From the NCBI GenBank assembly GCA_000733355.1, contig JNVV01000068.1, positions 1 through 64,000 of the forward strand: a DNA stretch of 64,000 nt, in the 5' to 3' direction. Origin of the DNA: Falciphora oryzae. Taxonomy: Eukaryota; Ascomycota; Sordariomycetes; Magnaporthales; Magnaporthaceae. A program made the translations under genes and the position numbers. Below the pieces are notes generated by a model. It saw nothing but the letters and a program-made list of their open reading frames with translations. It was not told the origin of the DNA and did not search any database. How positions within the stretch are numbered: the first letter of the stretch is position 1; each line of letters opens with the position of its first letter. Below, one piece after another: positions 40,651 through 51,381 of this stretch.

Positions 40651-42753
40651 ATGAAAGAATTCCTGACAGCAAACCGAGAGAGGTTCCAGGAGCTCGTGGC
40701 GGGCTTCAAGGCCAAAGACGAAGGCCTCGCGAGCAAGAAGGGCAACAGCAGGACGACGGCCACAGATATCGTCGTTGTGGCCAGGGTCCGGCCGGTTTTG
40801 AACGAGGAGAAGGATGCAGGCGCCTTGACTGCTGTGTTTCCTCGGCCCGGCTTGCCTGGCACAATTGACTGCCATGGGATCCGGAAGACGATCCGCGGCC
40901 AGCCGGCGCTCGATGTAAGGAAGGATGCCCGTGGCTCCCGTTTGACCCTTGAAAATAGCACTCGTGCTAACAAGTTTTTTTTTTTTTTTTTTTTATTAAA
41001 CACTAGACGTCAACCTTCAAGGTCGACCGTGCGTTCGGCCCAGAGGACACGACCGGCACCATTTACACCTCGGTCGTCCAGCAGCTCGTGCCCTGGGCAT
41101 GGTCGGGCGGCGTGGGCACGCTCTTTGCCTACGGCCAGACCAGCTCCGGCAAGACCTTTACCGTCAGCGGGCTCGAGCGGCTTGTCGCCCACTCCCTGTT
41201 CAGCGACAGGAACAGCGCGGCGGACAACCAGCGCCAGGTATACGTGTCCATCGTCGAGCTGGCCGGCAACAGCGCGCACGACCTCCTCAACGCGCGCCGG
41301 CTCGTGTCCGTCCTGACCGACTCGTTCGGCGAGACGCAAGTAGCGGGCGCGCTTGAGAAGCGGGTCGACTCGGACGGCGAGCTGCTCGCGCTCGTCGACG
41401 TCGCGGCCGCCCTGCGCGCCACGGCGCCCACGCTACGCAACGACGCCTCGAGCCGGTCGCACGCCGTCTGCCGCATCCGGATCGAGTTGCCGACGGCGGC
41501 GGGCGGCGGTGGGGGTGCAGGAGGCGCCGGCGCGGAAGATGGCCTGCTGTACCTCGTCGACCTGGCCGGTTCCGAGACGGCGCGCGACGTGTCGGAGCAC
41601 GGGGCGGACCGCATGCGCGAGGCGCGCGAGATCAACGCGAGCCTGTCGACGCTCAAGGACTGCATCCGCGGCAGGGTCCTGCACGACGCCGCCGCCATCG
41701 ACGGCAGCAGCGGCAAGAAACCCGCGGCGGCGGGAGGAAAGCAGTACGTGCCGTTCCGCCAGAGCACGCTGACAAAGATCCTCCGGCACGTCTTCGACCC
41801 GGAGAGCGGGCGCAGCTGCAGGACCGTCGTGGTGGCGTGCGTCAACCCCGGCGTGGCCGACACGGGGGCGAGCAAGAACACGCTCCGGTACGCCGAGATG
41901 CTCAGGGTCGTGGTGCCCTCGCGGGGTCCGAGGCCCTACGACCCGCGCGTGCCGGCTACGTGGAACAATGCGCAGCTTCGCGAGTGGATCCAGTCTAGTG
42001 TAAGTGGCTGGTGGCCGATGTTACATCGACTTGGCTTTCGTTTTGTTTGTCGATTTGAGGTTTTCATGATACTAACTTAACTATTACCCGAGAAGTCTGG
42101 CTCTCCTCCGGTCAGCGCAGAGACCCTTGCCCCGTCCGAGACCGGCCCGCAGCTTCTCCGACTGCCCATCCCCGAGTTCCTCCGCCGGTGCCTTACTACC
42201 CCTGACGTGAGTCCGGAGCAGGCGCGCGCGTTCCAGTCCAAGTTCTGGCAGCTGCACGTCGACTCATGGAGGGCGCCCGCAGCGCAGCAGCCCCAGCCGT
42301 CTACCTCGGCCGAGGCAGACGGCGCCGACGATGGCGCCGATGGATCATCATCCAGGGCTGTGAGGCTCCGGGGAGATCTGGGCACTCTACCCTTCCAAGA
42401 ACGCATCAGACCCGGGACGGTGGTGCGCTGGGGGGCCGGAGAAGAACTTCAAGCTCAGCATACCGGGCCAGCAGAACCTCGCGTTGGTGCTTTGTCCGCA
42501 GTCGGCGCTGAGGCCAGGAGTTCGGGGCGCCCTTGGAAACGAGGTGTCCCTGGCTGCAGGCAGCGACGGCGATGGCGCTGGTCAGAATGGAAAGCATCGG
42601 AGCTACCTGTGCGCGCTGGTGCTACCAGGCATGGTGCTTGGGGCATACGAAGTGAACATGTGGCGACAGATCGTGGTGCCTGTCGAGAGGATGGAGGCTG
42701 AGGTCATTTTGGAGTACGACCCGGCGACTCGATACTACTACATGAGCGTGTGA
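40651..42753 (+). CDS. kinesin-like motor protein, 3 exons, apparent +1 frameshift
   Basis: Microtubule motor-domain protein. Exon 1 is 40651-40914, exon 2 is 41007-41999 and exon 3 starts at 42096. Intron 1 contains a T20 tract; intron 2 has an ACTAAC branch. The motor is N-terminal (DIVVVARVRPVL), with P-loop GQTSSGKT at about 131-138, switch I NDASSRSH, switch II LVDLAGSE and the neck-side FRQSTLTKILRHVF. After the motor there is no coiled coil but a short tail. In exon 3 the frame changes at a G6 run (42430-42435). With the frame as written, translation stops at 42701 (about 620 residues). Moving by one base gives a conserved-looking tail (NFKLSIPGQQNLALVLCPQ, YLCALVLPGMVLGAYEVNMW, AEVILEYDPATRYYY) that stops at 42753 (about 637 residues). 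It is either an assembly error or a real mutation. The subfamily is not settled. Confidence 0.82.
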
Positions 42754-43862
42754 GAGGTTGGACGCACGTAATATCTTAACTCGGCACCATGTAAACTCGA
42801 GAGGCACACACCGGCGGAAGCATGGTGCTAAGGATAAGGCCGCCGCCGCAGAAAGAGGCCATATGAGGTTGCGGCGACTTTACAAACAGTAGTAGTAAAG
42901 AAGGAAATAGTGAATCAGAACCCATTGCTTTTCTCGGGAATTATTATGGAGGTCCGGTGGCTGCCCGCATCATGAACTTGACAGCAAAACAAGCATTCTG
43001 TGCTTCGCCGGGTATATTTACGCGGCATAGAGGTCGTTAGGTTCGGCTCTTGGCGCAACGCGCTTTTTTGCTGCGCCGTCTCCATTTTGGACTTTGATGT
43101 CCAAGTCGCAGCCAAGGAAAAAATAGGGGGCGTGGCGTCGCATTACGGCAGCCGTGTTCCGCAACCGTCCCGGAAAAGCGCCAAGCGCCGGGGCCAGGTC
43201 TTCCACATTGCCTGATTGATCGCTAGCCCTGCCGGCGGTTTCGGGACACTAGCCGACTCGGGCCCTCCCCGTCGTCGGCGGGTCAGTCCACGCGATCCAT
43301 GGCCCTTTTGTTGAAGTGGTCAGGCTGACCAGATCCACCAATCCATCACCCATCCTTTGTAGACGGGTCACATTATCACCCCTGTGCAATATAGGGCCCC
43401 TTCCGGCGTAACCTATGCTAGGGAACATGCGGGCTGCGTCCGCTCCGGGGTGCAGTGTCCCTGATCCGTCAACTGTATTCCGGCAACTTTTTTCACCTGG
43501 TTCTTCCCAAGTCGCCGTCACACGGGCCCGCGCCCCTCCGGTTGCTAGGAAGCCATACCTACGGTGGTCGGGTTTCCCGGGAAGCTGTTGACCGTGTTGC
43601 CTCATTGGGCAGGTCGGTTGGGGGGAGATTACATGGTATTCGAGGACTAGACTGTATACCACTGGTCATATGCTTGGCCGTCGGAGAAAATGGAACGCGA
43701 GCCACGAGAAGGGCCTTTAAACAGCAAGTCCTGTAATGGGTGGGATGATGGTGGGTAGCTGTTATATAAGGAACCCCGGATACAAGGCTCAAGGCTCAAC
43801 TTCTCAACTCGAGCACGCCGTTTCTGCGGAAAGTAGCAAACACTTCGTTTCCATCCCACAGC
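42754..43862. other. intergenic region upstream of the AA9 gene
   Basis: This 1.1-kb stretch holds the kinesin 3' end and the AA9 promoter. No gene is supported. The TATA box below is the clearest element. Confidence 0.5.
43763..43770 (+). promoter_or_regulatory. TATA box of the AA9 gene
   Basis: TATATAAG lies 93 bp before the AA9 start codon, a good distance for a highly expressed, inducible fungal secreted-enzyme gene. The leader after it is short and AC-rich (CACTTCGTTTCCATCCCACAGC). Confidence 0.55.
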
Positions 43863-44903
43863 ATGAGGTCAACACTCCTATCCCTCCTCGCTGCCCTCGC
43901 AGCCAGGAACGTGGCCGGGCATGCCACCTTCCAGCAGCTGTGGGTGAACGGCGTCGACTACGGGGCGCAGTGCGCGCGCCTGCCGCTGAGCAACTCGCCC
44001 GTCACGGACGTGTCGTCGACGCAGATGCGGTGCAACGCCAACTCCGGGCCCGTCGGGCGCAAGTGCCCGGTTCCGGCCGGCGGCACCGTCGCCGTCGAGA
44101 TGCACCAGCAGAACGGCGACCGGTCGTGTTCCAACGAGGCCATCGGCGGCGCCCACTACGGCCCCGTTGCCGTCTATCTGAGCAAGGTCGCCGACGCGTC
44201 CACGGCCGACGGCTCGGCCGGCTGGTTTAAAATATTCGAGGATGGGTGGGCGAAAAAGTCGGGGAGCTCGTCTGGCGATGATGATTACTGGGGGACCAAG
44301 GACCTAAACACGTAAGCGACGTACCGACCATCGCTTTTTTGTTTCAAGGAACCAGGACTGAACAAAAATAATCACAGCTGCTGCGGCAAGGTGAACGTCC
44401 CGATCCCATCCTCCCTCGCAGCGGGTGACTACCTCCTCCGGGCCGAAGCGCTCGCGCTGCACGCGGCGCAGAGCCCCGGCGGCGGGCAGTTCTACATGAC
44501 GTGCTTCCAGATCACCATCACGGGCTCGGGCGGCTCGGCTAGCCCGCCGACGGTGCAGATCCCAGGCTTCATCGGCGCCTCGCACCCGGGCGTCGCCGTC
44601 GACATCCACCGCGCCATGTCGTCCTACTCCACGCCCGGGCCCGCCGTCTGGTCCGGCGGCTCGATCAAGAAGGCCGGCAGCGCGTGCACCGGCTGCGAGA
44701 GCACCTGCAAGGCCGGGTCCGGGCCCTCGGGCACCGCGCCCGGCAACCCGGCCCCAACCGGCGGGAATGGAGGTGGTGGCGCAGGCTGCACGGTTGCCAA
44801 GTATGGGCAGTGTGGTGGCCAGGGGTACACGGGGTGCACTAACTGCCAGGCCGGGTCGAGGTGCATAGGTGTCTCTGCCCCTTACTACTACCAGTGCGCC
44901 TAG
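43863..44903 (+). CDS. AA9 lytic polysaccharide monooxygenase with CBM1, 2 exons
   Basis: A secreted copper enzyme that oxidatively cleaves cellulose (formerly GH61), 324 residues. Exon 1 is 43863-44311 and exon 2 is 44378-44903, with a 66-bp intron (GTAAGC...CACAG) joining LNT to CCGKVNVPIPSSL. Signal peptidase cleavage after NVAG exposes His20 as the N-terminal His of the copper brace. The second brace His is His98 (GGAHYGPVAVYL) and the axial Tyr is Tyr189 (GGQFYMTCFQITI), with His178 and Gln187 in the second sphere. A Gly/Pro/Ser linker leads to a CBM1 cellulose-binding module in the last 36 residues (YGQCGGQGYTGC...CQAG..C...YYYQC). All catalytic positions are present. Regioselectivity is not predictable here. 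Confidence 0.96.
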
Positions 44904-45072
44904 ACCATTGGTTGAGCTATGGCTAGGGATGTGACCAAGAGCCGGGAGGAGCGCCTGTCGAGGCTGGAGAGACTTTGCGTTTGTTCCTAGCGTGCATCAA
45001 GATACATAGCCAACGGCCCCAGATTGAACGCGTATGAATCACATCATGTTATCAGGATATGCGCTGGGAAAT
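44904..45072. other. short convergent spacer, AA9 / ABC transporter
   Basis: A spacer of 169 bp holding the 3' ends of both genes. No feature is seen. Confidence 0.4.
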
Positions 45073-48000
45073 CTAGTCCCTGACTCTGAGGCCAGCGAAC
45101 AAGTCGCATCTCTCCACAAGCTCGCCGGGAGTTCCAAAGTCGATGATCCTTCCGTTTTCCATAACCGCGATCTTGTCGTAGCCCAGAGCCGCCTCGAGTC
45201 GGTGGTTCACCGCGATAACGGTCTTGTTCTGCAGACGGGTTATGATGATCTCCTCGATCTTGAGCTCTGCCTCGCGATCAACGCTAAAAAAGGGATGAGA
45301 GCCGGTTAGCACCTTATTGATTCGCGTACAACACGCACCCCGGATAAGGACATCCCCAGCCCAGACTCGAGACATACCTGCTGGTGGCCTCGTCGAGAAG
45401 AACGATACCTCCTTCTCTCAGCGTGCCGTAGAGCACTGTGCGTGCAACAGAAAGGAGTTGTGCCTCGCCTGCCGAGAACGCAATGTCGGCCCTGAGCGTG
45501 CCAAGACCTCCTGCCGCCTCGACCCTGTCCCACAAGCTCTGCCCACAGGCCCTGATGATCTCCTCGACCTGCGCGTCCGAGAAGAGGCCCTCTGGGTCAA
45601 GCTGGTGCCGCAGAGTGGCGGCCTTGGAGCTCTTATTGTTGCCAGAATCATCGCCCCCAGCGCCGGACTCCTCGAACTGGTCCTGCGAGATGACGTGGAA
45701 ACCGCGGCGGAGGGTGGACAGACGAAGCCGCGAGCAGTCCACGCCATCGATCGTGATCGTGCCGACGGGGAGGTGCACCATGCGCAGCAGGGCCAGGAGC
45801 AGCGTTGACTTGCCGGAGCCGGTGCGCCCACAGACGGCCACGCGCTCGCCCGGCTGGATGGTCAGGCTGACGCCCCGGAGGCTCCATCGGGGATGCTCCG
45901 GGTCCTCATCTGCGGGTGGCTGGGACGACGGTGAGTCCTCTGGAGTGCTGTGGTACGTCCCCCACACGTTTTCGAGCTTGACTTCTCCACGCTGCGGCCA
46001 CGAGGACGGCGGCTCATCGGACGGTTGCTGCTGGCCACCGGCCGCATAACCTCCGTCGTCGGTCGTCTCTCTCGGCGTCTCCTTGTCGAACGTGGAGATG
46101 CGCGCAATCGCACCGAGCGAGGTCTCGAGGCCCGTCCATGAGATTATGAGTCGCGTCATGGTCTCGCCGAGGGTGGCGGCGTTGAGGAAGGCCACGCCGA
46201 CGGCGCCGGTGCTGATCTTGCCGCGCAGCGAGAGCGCCACGCCGACCATGATCATGACCAGGCCGGCAACGACCAGGTTCAGGACCAGGAACAGCCACCG
46301 CTGGATCGAGAGCAGCAGGTACGTGGGCTCCTGCGAACGGTCGAAGCTGTCCATGTAGCGGTCCCGTACGACGGCGGACCAGCCGTGCGCGCGGATTGTC
46401 GCGAGCGCCGAGCCGGCCGAGGCCTCGGCGATGCGGGTGTGCAGCGCCGCCTTGGACTCGAGGTCCATCAGCCGCAGCTGCTTGGATGTGCGCAGGTAAA
46501 AGTGCTGGATGAGGTACAGCAACCCGGCGAGCAGAGGAACAGCGCTGAGGACACGGATCGAGGCGATGGAGATGAGCACGATCTGGATCATGGACACTGA
46601 AAGCTCTGCAATGGTATTGAGGAGGTCCATGGGTAGCATCGAGTCGACAAACATGAGGTCCTGGTTGAAGCGGTTGACGATGGTGCCTGTGTCGACGCGG
46701 CTGATGAAGGGGTACTGCGCGCTGAGGACGGTTGCCAGGAGCCTGTCATGGAGCGACACGCCCGACTTTGGCACAACCTTGGTTACCAGATGCCTGTTTT
46801 TTTGTATGTGTCAGAGAACGATGTCTGGAACGAATCCCAATAGGGGGACAAGGAGAACTACCACTCACCAAATCCAAAGGGCTGTTATCAGCAACCCCAG
46901 AACCTGCAGGGTAGTGTAAATCCCCAACCAGTATCCGTCGCGTCGGTCACCAGCTGCAGCCGCAGCAGTCCACCATTGCATCCAGAGATCTTGAGAGTAG
47001 AACAGAGACTGTTAGCAGACATGGGTTTTGGCAGGGGACGCGCAATCAGCAGCAGATCTCGGCCATGTCTTACCTGGCATCTTTATCGCAACCGAAGACA
47101 GGATCCCCAAGGCCAGAAGGGTGACGGCGTTCAGAGCACCCATCGATCTCAGGTAGTCCGCGTACACGGTGCTGTCGCCCATCTTCTTCTGGCTCGCTAC
47201 GGGCCCTTGTTGCAAGTTGTCTGCAGCGGCGGCAGGCCGTGGCGGAGAGGATTGCCCGGAGGCTCCTTGCGGAGTCTCGCTGTCAAAATTGGATTCCGTT
47301 GTCCCATCGGAAGAGCCCGAGGATTTGTGGATGGCGTTTCTGTCCGGGCGCTCAAGGGTGACGTGTTCGAGATGGCCATCCTCCGTGACCCTATAGACCT
47401 CGTCGGCAAGGGAGGCGATTTGCTCTGTTGCGCAGATGTATCTCCTCGTTAGTCAGGCATTCTGAAAACTGGCAAGATCAAACAAAGAACACGAACTATC
47501 TTACGGTCGTGCGTAGCAAATATTATCGTCCTGTGGCCGGGGTGCGAGAGGAGGAGAGCTCGGGCAATCCGCCATCTCGTCTTGCGGTCGAGTGCACTGA
47601 ACGGGTCGTCGAGAATCAAAACGTCGCGAGACAGAGCCATTGCCCGTGCCAGGGCCTATCAACAACTGTCAGCTCGAGTCCGTTCGGGGTGGTTGTCTTC
47701 AGGTCTTACTCACCAGCCGTTGGCGCTGGCCTCCACTCAGCAAGGCCCCTCCACTCCCAACAAGGCCCGAAGCGTAATCGGGGAGAGCAGTGATATCCTC
47801 AAGGGCACAGTCCCGAGCGACCTTGTCGTAAACAGAATCCGAGTCTTTGCCTGCCCCTTGAGGCCCGTAGCGACTGAAGTTTTCCTTCGCTGAGACGTTC
47901 TCGAGCCAGGGCGCCTGGCTGCAGTATGCGAACGTAGCTCCTGGAGCCACCCACACACTGCCGTTCAGCTGTGCGACCTCGCCTAGGAGCCCCTTGAGCA

Positions 48001-50244
48001 GCAAAGTCTTCCCAGAGCCGACAGGCCCTGTAATTGCGATACTTTTCCCGGCCTGGATATCTAGGTTGAAGTCAGAGAGCACTGCTTTCCCACCACCCTC
48101 CATCCCTGACCAGCCGAAAGATGCATTCTTCAGTGACACAACCGGAGCGCCGGACGTGATAGGGGAGCCGGATGAGCCTCCTGACTTTTCGGTCACGGTC
48201 GATACAGTTCTTGGATCCCTCAATTCCGGGATCTCGAGGAATTCTTGAATGCGTGCGAAACATCCATGTGCGGCGGCAAGGCCGGGCAAAACCTGGAACA
48301 AGCTGATAAGAGGGTTCGACAGCAGGGTGATGAGGATGAGAGACGTGAATATCCTTGTCACGTCAAAGTCCCCACTGCTACCTCCCTGAGTGGCAAGATA
48401 AATGCCGAAAACGAGCGGCGGCGCCAACGTTAATGTCGTATATGCTACCGGGGTAGTTAGTACGGATTCTCTGTGGCGGAGGCCGCATTTTGAAAATAGA
48501 GGACTAACAGAACAGGACCGTCAGGACGATCCTCTGCCGGAACGGCCGGGCAATCACCATTTCGCGCTGCCGGATATGCCTGATGGCCGCGCTGACCCTG
48601 GCATCGGCAGCAAGCATCTTGACGGCCTTGAGCGAGGCCAGCATCTTCTTGGTCGCTTCGATGCGCACCTGTACTGCCGCGAGCCATTTTTGCTGATGCC
48701 AGCTGAGCCCGCCCGAAAGCTTGGAAATAGCAGCGAGAGACCCTTTGTTGTCCACACGTGTTAGCGAAGCCCTTGAGGAGTAAGTGGGGGCGTGGGAGAG
48801 ATTCAGTCATACCAAAGATGACGACAAAGATGACGAGGCAGGATGGGCCCAGCTGCCGATACACGAGATATGTCGCCAGTGGAGTTTCAATCAGGGCAGC
48901 CCAGGTGTCGTGAAGATAGGCAACGTTGCGCGTGATCCTCTCAACGTTGTTGATGGTCAAAGTGATGGCCTGGGACTCGAGCTCGTTGTCTTCCGGGAGC
49001 CTGAGCAGCTTCTCGAACATGGAGGTGCAGAGGGCGCCGCGGATCATGACAGCCATCCGGTTCGCCTGGTGGCCGTACCAGCTCTGGGCAATGGCGATTC
49101 CAACGTAGATGAGGAACGACGCGCCGATCAGTCCGTATCCGTTGTTGGCGGGCGCATCATCGGACTCCAGGTGCCGCAGCACCACCGTCACGAGGAAAGG
49201 CTGCGCGAAGGTGAAGGCAATGGCAAATGGCTTGGCGATGGCCGGGTAGAAAAAGTCCCACCCAAGGCTTTTGAAGGTGAGTATCACGAGGCCATTCTTG
49301 GAAAATCCCGCTATGTGGAAGGTGAGGAATTAGTTATCTGGATCTCCTTGACGCAGACCGAAAAGCGACATACCGGGATCTCGCGCCTTCTCGTCAATGG
49401 CGGCGAACTTGGGCCGCAGAAGTCCCGAAGTGAGCCTGCTATCGATGGGTGCGATATCGGCGGGCGCCAGAAGCTCCCTGTAGCCCCTGAGAAAAAGTCG
49501 GTTGAGCCAGCGGAACAGGGTCCTGTTGATGGGCCCCGCGAGCTCCTCGGCCGCCTTCTCGCGCAGCTCGGGGCTCCGCAGCAGCTCCTTTTTGTCACGG
49601 CTCTCCAGGACGAACAGCCCGGCCTTGAGTAGCACGCCCGCCAGGAGCGAGCCCGCCACGACCTTTTGTCCCAGCAGCCAGTACGTGCGTGTCCTAGTGG
49701 CGTCGAAGAGCGCGCTCAGGCCGAGGAACAGGACGAGCAGCGATGAGGGCCGGCACGACTTGAGGTGCTCGAAGTGCGACACGAGAAGGAGGAGGATTCC
49801 GGCTGCTGCGTTGGCGGCGGCGGCCGCGATGGTGACGGGGGTCCTCGATGTGCTGGCCGTGGGAACGCTTTGCAGCGCAAGCACGGTCACTTGGGTCGCT
49901 AAAACTGCCAAACATGTCCCCTATAGGTTGGCGAGGCGAGTCAGTGAACTGACCGTCAGGCTTTACTGTACTGCCCTCAACTGTCTGGTTGCTTAGGAGC
50001 CGTGCGCTGGTCTGCTTACGAGCTTGAGGCTATACAGGCGCCCTCGGCGCTCGACAGCCAGGGCACCGCTGGCGATCAATACAAGCAGGCGGGCGGATGC
50101 GAGGAACACGAACAGGGCGGCGGGGAGCAGGGCGAGTATCGATGCCTCAAAGAGGAGCGTGAAGTCGAACTCTCGGCGGCAGGGCGCCACCGTTGGCCCA
50201 AACTGCAGGTCGGCCCCCAAGCCGCACAGGTCCGACGACGCCAT
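45073..50244 (-). CDS. ABCC/MRP-type ABC transporter, 10 exons
   Basis: Full-length ATP-driven exporter of 1494 residues, likely plasma-membrane or vacuolar, for conjugates or xenobiotics. Exons: 50244-50020, 49920-49374, 49310-48813, 48742-48509, 48444-47714, 47655-47505, 47424-47074, 46989-46869, 46793-45378, 45283-45073; every junction has GT/AG and keeps frame. The order is an N-terminal hydrophobic TMD0-like region, TMD1, NBD1, TMD2, NBD2. NBD1 has Walker A GPVGSGKT, signature LLSGGQRQRLALARA and VLILDDPFSAL, with Asp where catalytic Glu would be, normal for ABCC. NBD2 has Walker A GRTGSGKST and Walker B IVLLDEATS with Glu; its signature reads FSAGEAQL instead of LSxGQ. NBD2 also carries an acidic/Gly insert (EESGAGGDDSGNNKSS). 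Substrate unknown. Confidence 0.92.
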
Positions 50245-51350
50245 GGCGACGGTGCTGGCGTTTCGGCGGCACCACCGTCTGCGGGATGATGCGCGTGTCC
50301 AACGAAGCAATCCCTGCCGTCTTCTCACCTCTCGAAGCTCGCCGCCGACCAGGCCGTCTCGCGTGCCGACGCGCGGATTTCGGACGAAGATGTCACGGCA
50401 TCACAGGCGAGAAGAAACGAGAAGGGAGAAGCACGCGGTAAGGTATGCAATTGCTTCGCACCATACAGCGAGCCGACGTTGTGGAGTCCGAGGGTCGCGC
50501 GACGCATGAGATTTGCACGGTTTGCTGCAAGGCCCCCAATATCCCCGCCATCAGAGCGATTTGGAGTGTCATCCGAGGCCCGCTGCCGGCTGGTGTGCCT
50601 CTCCAGGAGTGCCAGGATAGATCGGGGGTTGAGCTGTCCCATCCGAGATAAGCATTGCCCAGCCGGGAGGCAAGGGTTCTTTTTCGTGTGTGTTTTGATG
50701 TCACGAGTCTCCTCTGGTTCAGATCGTTCCATTCCATGTTTAGGCAGTACCTGCCCAAACGGCAACGCTCCAAATCTCAGGGGAAGGAGACGCAAATAAA
50801 GTTTTTGGCATAGGTTGTCTTCAACGTCCACATCTCTTTGTCCGTATAAATTCCTTTCCATCACCATGATGTCGTCGGCGCTTTACCATCGTCAATGCTC
50901 TTCCGCATACGTCCCATGCTCTATCTCGTCTCCATCTCAAGTGACAGCTGGACACCCATACGGTTAGAAACAGCCGTCGCCTTGACCCGAACAGCCGTTT
51001 TGAGGTGCCGCTCCATCTCGAGGACCACATCCTGCGCCACACAAAAACTTATCAGAAAGCCCGCCTAGGAAAAGGTTGATGTTATTGTGGGCAACGAGCA
51101 GATACAGTTTGACTTTTAATTCCCTTTTTTTTTTAGACCTTTTTACCCCTTATCTTCGCCCTTTTCTTCTCCCATTTCCTTCTCCCTTGGTTCCCCGCTG
51201 GATTTCTCCCTCGATTCCCTCCTTTTCAACATTGATATTTCCAAGCAACGGCCCCGTATTCAGATCCGTGCTTGGGCCCACGTGGCGTAGTCCAAAATGG
51301 CCTACACAGTTGAGAAATATCACGGCGGTCTCTCCGACGCCTTTAGACGA

Positions 51351-51381
<31 letters not shown>

